Virus record (IMG/VR): IMGVR_UViG_3300033156_001223
Coordinates: 1 to 41,841 of that record
Source of the DNA: a virus
DNA: 41,841 nucleotides
Direction: 5' to 3' (one strand)
Below, piece after piece: positions 23,623 to 31,644 of the stretch. The number at the start of each line of letters is the position of its first letter. Position 1 is the stretch's first letter. The translations under genes were made by a program, and so were the position numbers. The notes below the pieces were generated by a model. It did no database searches. It saw nothing but the letters and a program-made list of their open reading frames with translations, and had not been told where the DNA came from.

Positions 23623-25389
23623 TTAGCCAAGACTTTCTTTGATCTCTGAGGATATTAAATCCCACAGACTGTTAAGAGAGGTGAGATCGTTAATGGATAA
23701 ATTAAAAAGGTCTTGATACTTGCCATCAAACAATAAATCTTTAATGCGAGTAGCTCCCATGTCTTCCACGGACCATAATAAATTATTTACTTGGTGATTC
23801 TCTGGAATTAGAAATTCTTGACAGTACTGTCTAACGTCTTGGAGTAAAGTAAGCTTGCTATCTAAATCTGAAATGATTTCCGAACAATATCTATCTCTTT
23901 CTTCTTTATACTGCCTCCATGCATTGGACATCCGAAATTGGTTTTGGCTATTTTCCTCCTCATCAAGCATTTTTAGAGTAAAATTAATCATCCTAGTTAA
24001 ATTGTTTATCAATTTACTGAGCGAATTGGCTGTGAAAATGTCCAATATTTTATAACGAAAAATTCGAATAATTGACCAAAGGTGCCCCCAATATTTGCTT
24101 CCGTTTCTATAAACAATTGCTCCGTAAGTCCCGTTGGGTATTTCCAATACTCTATCTAAAACTATCACTCCTTCCTCTTCATCAATCGCTTTGACTTCGA
24201 ATGAGCCAACACTAAATTCCCTCTCCAAACTTACTCCGCTCACTGGATGAGTAGTAGTTGGGATTAATAAAGTTCCATCATCAAGTTTAAGACTACCAAC
24301 CATAAATCGGTCACCAACCTGAATATTCTCAGTAGATATTTTCACTATACTACTACCATCATAGCAAGAGCAGCTACCTTCATAAACTGTAATTCCTTTA
24401 ACACTTATTGGAGTACTTAATGTTTCCAAGGCCTGCTTCCCTGTTGCAAAATATTTCAAAATTTCCTCTACTCTCTCACTCACTTTATCAAAAGTATCTC
24501 CAGAAGATATTAAACTCATCAAGGAATCAAACTTAGGAAGAATAATGTTACTGATCCTTTTTGCTAGGCTCCCCCCAATTTCTTCAAATTCCTCCAAAGA
24601 TTTTTCTAATCTATCTACCAACTCTATTAAGGTTGCCCATTGTCTTTGGAGCTTGACAAGAAGATCACGAACATTAGTTAACCTAGTAATAAAAGATTGT
24701 AGTAACGATTGTAGTACCTCACTGGTATTACCTAATAAATTTACGACCGCTTGAAATCCAGTAGCAGTAGTCATTCCGGTCAGAAGTGAGGTTAGATTAA
24801 CTTGTCGGCGCAGAAATGTTGATTGTTTAGGAGTATCCAATCGGGATGATTTGAGTAGACTGGTAGCAGACTTAAGCTTCTGAATCGTATCAATAATCTC
24901 ATCCAGAAGGGGAATGATTTTGTGATGGAGTAGAATAGAGGCAAGATATACTGCGGCATGGGCTTCCCCATTCTCCTCCACATCAAAAGCGAAGACTGTA
25001 ACAATATTCTCCAACAACTCTTCAAGCTGTTCAGTGTAACCAGGAAGAGGACCAGGTGGTATTTCGATTACTTTAGAGACAAAAAACTGTAGAATCTCCT
25101 GTACTTTGCTCTTGGTGATATCTACTACGTTATTACTGGTGAGTTGGGTATAGATGTCATCTACTAATTTATCAACATTTTGAGGAGAGAAATTCTTTCG
25201 CTGGCTTTCTATTTCCCCAAACAAGGCTTCTAGTATTTTAATTTTGATATTTAAAAATTCTTGTAGTTTCCCCAGAGTTCCTGAAGAAAGTTGAGAAATA
25301 TCACGTAGTTGTACAAACTTACGAACTTGAGGGAGGGCCTGTTGAGCTTGAGCTAGTAATTGCTGTTCTAAATCCGATAGATCTAGCAT
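23623..25389 (-). CDS. Large structural protein, helical with an internal beta domain (588 aa)
   Basis: Residues 1-330 and 450-588 are helical with coiled-coil-like repeats (LIELVDRLEKSLEEFEEIGG). Between them, about 340-430, is a beta domain with a CSCYDG turn and a GDRFMVGSLKLDDGTLLI pattern. No family recognised. It is first in the Clp ATPase operon; a substrate or virion partner of the ATPase is an attractive but unproven idea. The ATG lies 11 bases after a TATAAT box with only a weak GGAA, so the leader is very short. Confidence 0.72.
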   Translation of the reverse strand: MLDLSDLEQQLLAQAQQALPQVRKFVQLRDISQLSSGTLGKLQEFLNIKIKILEALFGEIESQRKNFSPQNVDKLVDDIYTQLTSNNVVDITKSKVQEILQFFVSKVIEIPPGPLPGYTEQLEELLENIVTVFAFDVEENGEAHAAVYLASILLHHKIIPLLDEIIDTIQKLKSATSLLKSSRLDTPKQSTFLRRQVNLTSLLTGMTTATGFQAVVNLLGNTSEVLQSLLQSFITRLTNVRDLLVKLQRQWATLIELVDRLEKSLEEFEEIGGSLAKRISNIILPKFDSLMSLISSGDTFDKVSERVEEILKYFATGKQALETLSTPISVKGITVYEGSCSCYDGSSIVKISTENIQVGDRFMVGSLKLDDGTLLIPTTTHPVSGVSLEREFSVGSFEVKAIDEEEGVIVLDRVLEIPNGTYGAIVYRNGSKYWGHLWSIIRIFRYKILDIFTANSLSKLINNLTRMINFTLKMLDEEENSQNQFRMSNAWRQYKEERDRYCSEIISDLDSKLTLLQDVRQYCQEFLIPENHQVNNLLWSVEDMGATRIKDLLFDGKYQDLFNLSINDLTSLNSLWDLISSEIKESLG

Positions 25390-25400
25390 GCTAATTCCAT

Positions 25401-25406
25401 ATTATA
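25401..25406 (-). promoter_or_regulatory. Possible -10 box upstream of the Clp operon (TATAAT)
   Basis: Minus-strand TCT-TATAAT, lacking the TG extension of the other sites, 11 bases before ATG 25389. No good -35. Supported mainly by its position between array 2 and the Clp operon. Confidence 0.4.
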
Positions 25407-25426
25407 AGATATTAATGTCAGTGTTG

Positions 25427-25504
25427 CTAGCCGGTTAGAAGATCGTAGTGCTCAAGTAAGATATAACGAATTGGCTCAGTTAATATTGTTTTGCCACTTA
25501 TGTT
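25427..25504 (-). pseudogene. C-terminal remnant of a sixth array 2 paralogue
   Basis: In the gap after array 2, the minus strand encodes about 25 residues ending ILTEPIRYILLEHYDLLTG and a TAG. This matches the C-terminus of the adjacent gene (KLTKLLRDILLKHYDLLIY). An in-frame TAG at 25505-25507 cuts it upstream, and the roughly 20 further bases before the next gene show no homology and no start. This is the tail of a deleted paralogue. Confidence 0.8.
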
Positions 25505-25528
25505 CTATATGAAGGATCTGGGTGGTTC

Positions 25529-26212
25529 TTAATAAATCAAGAGGTCATAATGTTTGAGTAGGATATCACGGAGAAGTTTGGTTAGCTTAATTATGGAATT
25601 TTTATTATGATAGGCTAGAAGTTTATTAGCAAAAGCCTCATATGGATAGGGTAATAAATATCTACCTACACTCCTCCTAGTGCGTAGTATATAGGCTATA
25701 TCTGACTTACCAAACTTAATCGCAACTTTTCTGAACTCAGGCCACGGAGAAAAATTCCATACAATATATTCAATATATACTTCACACTCCTCTTTTCCTA
25801 CTTTTGAATATATGTCATATATTCTTATCATATTTGAATCTTCATCTTCAGGCCTATAGAAATTTTCGGGGGTAAGCTCAAAGTATTTACTAATAGAGTG
25901 ATGGGGTTCCTTCAGACTAATAGCACCTCGACAAATAGCGAAATAATATTTGTCTAATTGGTCTTTTGGCCGTGAAACAAGCCCAATTGGGTTAAACTTT
26001 GCCTCTTCATCTTTCAAATCCACATCCAGTAATAATAGGTAAGGATCGTTCGACTCAGTAAAGATATGAAGGGTGTCTTGTCTATAATTGTTATCAAATA
26101 GGTAGTCTACATGGATGGTTCGATGTTGATAGGATGGAGGAACACCACCTCTAGGTGGCTCCTCAATCATTTTTGTTATTATTGGGTATCGTCTGTGTTC
26201 CTCTACTCTCAT
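25529..26212 (-). CDS. Array 2 paralogue B1, unknown function (227 aa)
   Basis: Starts MRVEEHRRYPIITK at 26212 behind AGGAGGATTAAA; a GTG at 26236 sits inside the upstream gene. After the leader there is a beta-rich region (HRTIHVDYLFDNNY), a GLVSRP...DKYYFAICRGAI segment, a mixed domain, then PYEAFANKLLAYH and the C-terminal helix LLRDILLKHYDLL. B2 repeats the same order. No family recognised; no signal or membrane segment. Confidence 0.84.
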   Translation of the reverse strand: MRVEEHRRYPIITKMIEEPPRGGVPPSYQHRTIHVDYLFDNNYRQDTLHIFTESNDPYLLLLDVDLKDEEAKFNPIGLVSRPKDQLDKYYFAICRGAISLKEPHHSISKYFELTPENFYRPEDEDSNMIRIYDIYSKVGKEECEVYIEYIVWNFSPWPEFRKVAIKFGKSDIAYILRTRRSVGRYLLPYPYEAFANKLLAYHNKNSIIKLTKLLRDILLKHYDLLIY

Positions 26213-26222
26213 TTTAATCCTC

Positions 26223-26909
26223 CTATGGTAATGCACTTAATAGAAAATCATAATTATTGAAAAGAATGTCTCGTAAGAGTTCTGGAAGTATAAAGAATTG
26301 GTTATCTCTATAAGCTAGGAGCTTCCCGGCAGCTTCAATATATGGCATACCAAGAATCTGTACCTGACTCTTTTCCTTTACTCTCATATCACAGTAACTT
26401 GTAAAATCTGATCCGTCTACTGTAATAAATGCAAATGGCATACTTATAATTGCTTCGTAGTCATATATCTTATAATAAAACATAACCATTTTGAGCCGGT
26501 CATCATAAAGCTCAGTCTCTAATGTTGAAACTAGGATCCCAGAAAAATTTTTGTCTTCACATCGATAATACTCATTCAGATCGGTTATAGTTTGAGGCCT
26601 ATCAGATGACATATGGAAATGTGCAGTAACCGCAGCACGACAAACAGCAAACCGATGGGTTATATAGACTTCTTCAGCATCCAAAATATTCAATAGCTTA
26701 TAAGGATATGCTGTGTTCTCAGTAAAATAAAGCCAACTTACTATGGCCTTGTCAAAATATTTGTCTAATTTGAAACTAGCGCGAAAACCTTTACCTCTGT
26801 ACACATACTCAACATGGAAGACTTGATGAGAAGCACCATCTTCATCTGTCCTTTTTCTCTCTAGAATTACTTTTCGTAGGGCCAAACAGTTATGGTCTTC
26901 TACTCTCAA
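26223..26909 (-). CDS. Array 2 paralogue B2 with TTG start (228 aa)
   Basis: The best start is TTG at 26909, 8 bases after GGAGG; it yields (M)RVEDHNCLALRK and restores the shared leader. The in-frame GTG at 26918 directly abuts the SD and cannot be used. Shared blocks with B1 are QVFHVEYVYRGKGFR, HRFAVCRAAVTAHF, PYIEAAGKLLAYRDN and LLRDILFNNYDFLL. Function unknown. The TTG start may lower expression relative to its neighbours. Confidence 0.84.
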   Translation of the reverse strand: MRVEDHNCLALRKVILERKRTDEDGASHQVFHVEYVYRGKGFRASFKLDKYFDKAIVSWLYFTENTAYPYKLLNILDAEEVYITHRFAVCRAAVTAHFHMSSDRPQTITDLNEYYRCEDKNFSGILVSTLETELYDDRLKMVMFYYKIYDYEAIISMPFAFITVDGSDFTSYCDMRVKEKSQVQILGMPYIEAAGKLLAYRDNQFFILPELLRDILFNNYDFLLSALP

Positions 26910-26921
26910 TTTAGGCACCTC

Positions 26922-27608
26922 CTAATTGACACGATATAGGAAATCGAAAAAGTAGAGTAACATATTCCAAATCTCGATAGATATTCCTATTCTATTGTGA
27001 TAACGTGTGTGTTCCTTGATTTTATCTGCAAATACTTCATAGGGAATATCCACGATTTGAACCCTGCAATAGGGGCCTTTTGATACTGTTTGATGAAGAT
27101 GATCATTATCAAGCTTATTTACCACAAGAGAGGCCTTATGAAGTGAATCAAAGGAATCCCACGAACTTTTATATATAATATGGAACACAGAGTGATCTTC
27201 AGTAACCTTCTCTAAATCAGTCGCCCATATTTTAATATTTTGAATTGCCACATCTTTCTTGAGACTAGATATATCATTCTCTGTAAGGGTTCTATATTTA
27301 GAATCCATATTATTTAATACAGCTTTGCAATGTACTATTCCTCGATGTGAAACTCCAACTTCTAAACTCGCTGGCAGATCTACTACCTTCTGAAACCTTC
27401 GTATACACCCAGATTGGTAATCATATTCGATTATTCCCAATTCGTAGAGTTCTAAGCGGAAAGAATAGAAACTATATACGGTTTTACGATAAACTTCACC
27501 ACATTGTTTATATTCAGCATAGTAAATGGAGAGTGGATGAAACTCGTCATGAACTACTTTAGTTATCTTCGGGGTAGGCGACGGACCTATATGATTTTCT
27601 ACTCGCAT
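26922..27608 (-). CDS. Array 2 paralogue B3, unknown function (228 aa)
   Basis: Starts MRVENHIGPSPTPK and overlaps the 3' end of B4 by 10 bases; no SD is visible, so translation is probably coupled to B4. Shared blocks are SIYYAEYKQCGEVYR, VSHRGIVHCKAVL, IVDIPYEVFADKIKEH and a C-terminal WNMLLYFFDFLYRV. Function unknown. Confidence 0.83.
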   Translation of the reverse strand: MRVENHIGPSPTPKITKVVHDEFHPLSIYYAEYKQCGEVYRKTVYSFYSFRLELYELGIIEYDYQSGCIRRFQKVVDLPASLEVGVSHRGIVHCKAVLNNMDSKYRTLTENDISSLKKDVAIQNIKIWATDLEKVTEDHSVFHIIYKSSWDSFDSLHKASLVVNKLDNDHLHQTVSKGPYCRVQIVDIPYEVFADKIKEHTRYHNRIGISIEIWNMLLYFFDFLYRVN

Positions 27609-28276
27609 TTATAACTTGGTATAGGAGACAACAATACTGAAGTAGATAAATTTGTACCAAGACTAATTAACTCTGCAATGATATCATCATTTTCTTCGTT
27701 ATGAACCTCAAAGAGTTCAATTCCAAGATCATCTAATGAAAAAAGGCGTGGACGAAAAATCAATGAAGCCTCCCTTGTAGTAAAACTGGGAATTTCATGG
27801 TAGATGATAGTCAAACGAGTAGTTTCGGGCTCCTCATATCTGTATATAATATTGTGGATACAGATTATTTTATTGTTCTCATCTAACTCAATTGGTGGTG
27901 CATCAGCATCTACGACCCACAAAGCATCCTCACCAGACTCAGTTGATAATATCATTTGAAGGGTATACCCAAAATGCTTAAAGTAAACATCACGTTTATT
28001 AGTAGTAATTTTAGTTTGTAAATTCGGTGCAGAGGAAGGAGTGCTATAAACTACTCTTCCGAATTCTAATATATCATTATTCGGAGGTACAGGTTTATAC
28101 CATATTCTTTTGTAAATGCTAGCAATATTCTTATCTCCTTCCATGTCAATATACTCTATATGCCCGATTCGTACTTCTGATGATGTTTTTTCATCTTTTA
28201 CCCACGGCTCAAGAATCATGCCTTGAATTCTCTCTATTGTACGGAGATGTTTTTGGGTATGGTCAACAACTCGCAT
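27599..28276 (-). CDS. Array 2 paralogue B4, unknown function (225 aa)
   Basis: Starts MRVVDHTQKHLRTIE behind GGAGGGGAAATT. It is closest to B5: both have HTQ after the leader, an I-x-EPW segment (MILEPWVKDE and VISEPWRRIA), an RIGHIEYIDMEG / RIAHAQYIDDKG block and an LEFGRVVY / LVLGRVDF block. The C-terminus is diverged and lacks the LLRDIL helix of B1 and B2. Function unknown. Confidence 0.83.
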   Translation of the reverse strand: MRVVDHTQKHLRTIERIQGMILEPWVKDEKTSSEVRIGHIEYIDMEGDKNIASIYKRIWYKPVPPNNDILEFGRVVYSTPSSAPNLQTKITTNKRDVYFKHFGYTLQMILSTESGEDALWVVDADAPPIELDENNKIICIHNIIYRYEEPETTRLTIIYHEIPSFTTREASLIFRPRLFSLDDLGIELFEVHNEENDDIIAELISLGTNLSTSVLLSPIPSYKCE

Positions 28277-28320
28277 AATTTCCCCTCCAATCGTTATCTT
28301 GGAAAGAAATTGACAAGCCC

Positions 28321-29043
28321 CTATTCAAGTAGCCAGTAATAACATTGGAAGAGCAGCTGTCTCAAGGTTCCAGTCAATAAAGGAATGTTGCTCTTAAATA
28401 AAATTTCTTTTACTGTTGTAAGATTCTCAAAAGAATCACATTCACACTGGAGCTCGGTTCTGCAATTTCCTTGCTCATCAAAGATCCTACACATAAAGTT
28501 TCTTATACTCTCGGGGACTATAGCTAGTGTTACTTCCTCTTCGTCATCACCATTAGAAGGAATACAATAATACTTAAGATTTATCATAAAAAGCCCATCT
28601 GCTGCTGAAGATGGATTTTCATAATTTAGCTCAACGACATTGATAACTGGTATTACAAGGTGTTCATATTCCTGAAAAATATGTGGACCCAACTTCTCAG
28701 TTACTGGTAAGTCAATATTTTTATCTGCCTCCAAGCTCAATACTAATAAACAGACAATTGCTTGGTTAAACAGTATACCGGTGTTATGAGAGGCATGAGT
28801 CAGAATAAGTTTAGGGCGAAGAACTGGTACGACATGATCAAAATCTACTCTACCAAGCACCAACGTATCATTATAATTTTGCATTAATTTGTAGAAGCTG
28901 CCTTGGCGTCTCTTACCCTTATCGTCAATATACTGTGCGTGGGCAATTCTAATATCATCGATCAAACCATCACTAGCAATTCTTCTCCATGGTTCAGAAA
29001 TCACCTTCTCCAATCTTATTTGTGTATGACTCACTACTTTCAT
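28321..29043 (-). CDS. Array 2 paralogue B5, unknown function (240 aa)
   Basis: First gene of array 2, behind promoter F with a GGGAGGAAAGAGG SD. Starts MKVVSHTQIRLEKV. Contains the EPW and RIAH-QYIDDKG blocks shared with B4, two Cys-rich points (LQCECDSFE) and a C-terminal LRQLLFQCYYWLLE that matches the LLRDILLKHYDLL helix of B1. The leader MKVVSH is identical over six residues to that of array 1 gene A0, 29 kb away. Function unknown. Confidence 0.84.
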   Translation of the reverse strand: MKVVSHTQIRLEKVISEPWRRIASDGLIDDIRIAHAQYIDDKGKRRQGSFYKLMQNYNDTLVLGRVDFDHVVPVLRPKLILTHASHNTGILFNQAIVCLLVLSLEADKNIDLPVTEKLGPHIFQEYEHLVIPVINVVELNYENPSSAADGLFMINLKYYCIPSNGDDEEEVTLAIVPESIRNFMCRIFDEQGNCRTELQCECDSFENLTTVKEILFKSNIPLLTGTLRQLLFQCYYWLLE

Positions 29044-29075
29044 CCTCTTTCCTCCCTTAATAATTATTCCTCACC

Positions 29076-29084
29076 TTTATACCA
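29076..29084 (-). promoter_or_regulatory. Extended -10 promoter F (TGGTATAAA) for array 2
   Basis: Minus-strand TG-G-TATAAA, about 33 bases before B5. It shares a 91-base divergent region with the promoter of the plus-strand gene; the plus-strand -35 lies about 14 bases away from this box, so binding at one would interfere with the other. Confidence 0.6.
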
Positions 29085-29094
29085 CAAAATTGAT

Positions 29095-29122
29095 TTGACT
29101 TTTCATAAACTTTCGTTATCAT
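29095..29122 (+). promoter_or_regulatory. Sigma70-like promoter of the plus-strand gene
   Basis: TTGACT at 29095-29100, a 16-base spacer, then TATCAT at 29117-29122. This is the only promoter in the window with a convincing -35 and the only one on the plus strand. The ATG at 29135 is 12 bases past the -10, with no SD, so the mRNA is nearly leaderless. It probably uses the host sigma factor and could act early. Confidence 0.55.
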
Positions 29123-29134
29123 AATTGACAAATA

Positions 29135-29560
29135 ATGTGCTTTGACATCGACTATTTTTCATTCGATGTCTCGGCTGGTAGAAAGAAGGGAGATGATGGG
29201 TTATCAGAAATCAAAGCTTTATATGCCGCGATCATAGACCAGGCAATACGAGACTATCTTGCTTATAAGAATCCAAAAAATATAAACAAAAAATCAGTTG
29301 TAAAGAGAGGAGAAGAGGCAGAGATCTGGCTCTTCTATGAGACTGTAGACAATTTACCAGAATTATATCAGTTCGAAAATGAGAAAGAGATAAAGTTAGC
29401 AAGGTTTACTTGCTTTGAAAACCTATGCCAAATATTGGGATGGTCACCAGAATGGGTAAGAAGGAAAATATGGGAGCTCGAAGACAATGGACAATACTAC
29501 AAACTAGGAAGGAGAAGAGGTTGTGTGTTTGAGCCGGGTGAAGATGATTTCGAACTATGA
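29135..29560 (+). CDS. Putative helix-turn-helix regulator, lone plus-strand gene (141 aa)
   Basis: The C-terminal half holds a helix-turn-helix-like segment (ENLCQILGWSPEWVRRKIWE, about residues 93-112) with a basic recognition helix. The N-terminal half has IKALYAAIIDQAIRDYL and EAEIWLFYE, an arrangement I recall from small conserved proteins of bacteria and phages that pair an EA-x-x-W-[LIF] motif with an F-x-x-[VLI]-C-x-x-L-G segment. No SD; its own host-like promoter. Transcribed divergently from array 2 and convergently with the metallopeptidase gene. A repressor or switch protein is the simplest reading. Confidence 0.65.
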   Translation: MCFDIDYFSFDVSAGRKKGDDGLSEIKALYAAIIDQAIRDYLAYKNPKNINKKSVVKRGEEAEIWLFYETVDNLPELYQFENEKEIKLARFTCFENLCQILGWSPEWVRRKIWELEDNGQYYKLGRRRGCVFEPGEDDFEL

Positions 29561-29561
29561 T

Positions 29562-30140
29562 TCAGAAAGTTTTTTCTATTTCTTTCCAAGTTTGCCTACT
29601 AACTTCTCCTAGTCTTAAAAGAACTTCTTTTGGATTTGCTCTTGTTTCCTGTTGAATTTGACGCATGATTTTCTCATAAAGTTGTGGTGATTCCTTCCGC
29701 AGAAGTCTAAGGAACCTAATCAATGCCAAACTCTCCCCAAGATAGGCTTCTCTTTCCCACATTCGACTAAATTTTGATATTAAAATCTCTTCAGGTAACG
29801 AAATTCCCCGTCTTCGTAACTCTCGGGCTACTCGAGCATAAGTCTTGGTCGGCTGCTTAGTATGGATAGCTTCATGTAGCAGAATCCTAAGTTGTTCATG
29901 CGCTGGGAGACTCTTTACTATGTAAATACTTTTGCCACGAAGTTCTCCCCCAGAGGGGGATCCTGTTATGTATGATAAGTCTTTGATTCCGGCCTTTCTC
30001 AGCTCCTTTAATAGTTTCTTGCTGGGAGGTATCTGTTTCTTAAGTTTTATTTTTTTCACTCCACGAACTATCCCAAGCTCTTTTAAGATTTTGAAAACTT
30101 TTTTTATATCTTTTGGTGAAAGTTGTGATAATTTTTTCAC
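29562..30140 (-). CDS. Putative zinc metallopeptidase, HEAIH (192 aa)
   Basis: HEAIH at residues 89-93 follows a helix (AHEQLRILLHEAIH), and a likely third ligand is Glu131 in MWEREAYLGES. A basic N-terminal 55 residues may bind nucleic acid or a partner. The start is GTG, 5 bases after GGGGGA; the SD overlaps the amidase stop. There is no signal peptide. SprT/WSS1-like or minigluzincin families are possible. It is not visibly similar to the other HExxH protein beyond the motif. Confidence 0.72.
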   Translation of the reverse strand: MKKLSQLSPKDIKKVFKILKELGIVRGVKKIKLKKQIPPSKKLLKELRKAGIKDLSYITGSPSGGELRGKSIYIVKSLPAHEQLRILLHEAIHTKQPTKTYARVARELRRRGISLPEEILISKFSRMWEREAYLGESLALIRFLRLLRKESPQLYEKIMRQIQQETRANPKEVLLRLGEVSRQTWKEIEKTF

Positions 30141-30698
30141 TTAATTCCCCCAACAGTCAATGGCAAAAGCAATCGAATCCGCCAAAATTATTTGATTACC
30201 ACGATTATTAATCCACTTTTCTTCAAATGGGTTAGTAAGAAATAGTGGCTCTACCAATATTGCCGGTGAAATGGTATGTCGTAGCACATAGAAACTTTTC
30301 TCTGCCTTTACTCCTCTTGACGGGAATGGTAGCTGCTTTTTGAAGTATTTTGCTACTTGCTTTGCTAATTTCTCCCCAGGAATGCTTCCTGGATAATGGT
30401 AAACTTCCCAACCTCCTACCCCCTTATCATGGAAAGCATTGAAATGAATAGAGACAAAGCAAAATGTCTTAGATTTACTATGTTTAGATACTATTGTATT
30501 AGCAAAATTGGTTCTACTAGTTAAAGATACAAAAATATCTTCGTCTCTTGTCATATATACTATCCATCCCCACTCTTCCAAAATGTCTTTTACTTTCCTA
30601 GCAATAATTAAATTGATATCTTTCTCTAAGAATATTGCACCTCTGGCACCGGGGTCTTGGCCTCCGTGCCCAGGATCTAATATTGCTATTCTACTCAT
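30141..30698 (-). CDS. N-acetylmuramoyl-L-alanine amidase (Amidase_3), 185 aa
   Basis: Cleaves the lactyl-L-alanine bond of peptidoglycan; zinc-dependent. All landmarks are present: LDPGHGG (ligand His11), Glu25 in FLEKD, VSIHFNA (ligand His85) and catalytic Glu150 in ILVEPLF. The protein is only the catalytic domain: no signal peptide, no SPOR or cell-wall-binding domain. It could be the endolysin (released with a holin) or a virion-associated lysin, since it follows a structural gene and is co-transcribed with the helicase/sigma unit. The start overlaps the previous stop region; SD weak. Confidence 0.95.
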   Translation of the reverse strand: MSRIAILDPGHGGQDPGARGAIFLEKDINLIIARKVKDILEEWGWIVYMTRDEDIFVSLTSRTNFANTIVSKHSKSKTFCFVSIHFNAFHDKGVGGWEVYHYPGSIPGEKLAKQVAKYFKKQLPFPSRGVKAEKSFYVLRHTISPAILVEPLFLTNPFEEKWINNRGNQIILADSIAFAIDCWGN

Positions 30699-31644
30699 TG
30701 GTTAAATCTATTGGTTGATAATTATCAATTGCCAAGTCTAGAAGTTCTGTCAGAGAAATTACTTCCTGATCAGTTGGCACTCTGACAATCACTGAATTTT
30801 TCTTAGTAATAATTTCCACAAGGCTGTCTGGAACTAAAGGAAAAGTAATAGTTCCATCTATTCCACTATAATAGACTTTCTTATCCCCCATAATGAAGTT
30901 TTGACCAACCACTCTTCCAAAATCTCGATTAATGATGGTAACTGGAGCCCAGGCTTTAGGAGATCCATCAACATTAAGAAATCGCCCAGTGACTGCACAA
31001 GTATTTGTAGGAATAACTACTCCAAGTATTTCAATACTAATAGTCTTATATAAAACGGGGCGAGCTATTGAGACAAAAATACCAGTAGAAGTAATTTCGC
31101 TAGGTGAATAAGTGATTCCATATACTCCAGCTCCTTTTTCTTTGAAAACATCAGATTTTAAATATTTAGTATGAAGTACTCCATTACCAGTAATATACAT
31201 TGCTTCCACTTCATCATGAGTAAGCCCCAACAAAGGATTCCCATTATCATCTACTAGAGTATGTAAAACTTCAATTGGGCTTCCTAAAGTAATGTATTTT
31301 GTAACTTGTACGGCTTCTTCCTCTATTACTTCAAAAGCTTCAATAATAGTCGGATAAGGAATAATTGCCTCTCCGTTATAATTGGCATAGACCCTTGCTG
31401 TAACTGTGCCGAGGGAGTAATTCGAGATATCAATATTGGAAATGTAGAGATAGGCACCCTCTGAGTCTGTACCTTTCTGGATTGGTGGGGAGGAGTAAAT
31501 AGTAGCAGTAAATCTCGAGCTGCCATCACTGTCGTAGAACTCTACATAAAGAGTATTATCCCAGTCTGGAAAGATATAATTTCCAGAAGAATCCTGAATA
31601 CGAAAATCAAAGAATGCCTTTTGGTCTCTGGTGTATTGATTCAT
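30691..31644 (-). CDS. Beta-sandwich virion protein (317 aa)
   Basis: Composition and strand pattern indicate consecutive Ig-like beta domains: 1-105 (TATIYSSPPIQKG), 110-195 (PIEVLHTLVDDNGNPLLGLT) and 200-300, the last with NTCAVTGRFLNVDGSPKAWA resembling a carboxypeptidase-regulatory-like repeat. Such proteins decorate phage fibres, collars or capsids. SD AGGAG. It sits between sigma factor and amidase, away from the other tail genes. Confidence 0.65.
   Translation of the reverse strand: MNQYTRDQKAFFDFRIQDSSGNYIFPDWDNTLYVEFYDSDGSSRFTATIYSSPPIQKGTDSEGAYLYISNIDISNYSLGTVTARVYANYNGEAIIPYPTIIEAFEVIEEEAVQVTKYITLGSPIEVLHTLVDDNGNPLLGLTHDEVEAMYITGNGVLHTKYLKSDVFKEKGAGVYGITYSPSEITSTGIFVSIARPVLYKTISIEILGVVIPTNTCAVTGRFLNVDGSPKAWAPVTIINRDFGRVVGQNFIMGDKKVYYSGIDGTITFPLVPDSLVEIITKKNSVIVRVPTDQEVISLTELLDLAIDNYQPIDLTNE

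Noticed and set aside
29126-29131. TTGACA just before the plus-strand ATG as a -35 box
   Set aside because: A matching -10 would fall inside the coding sequence; the upstream TTGACT/TATCAT pair is better placed.
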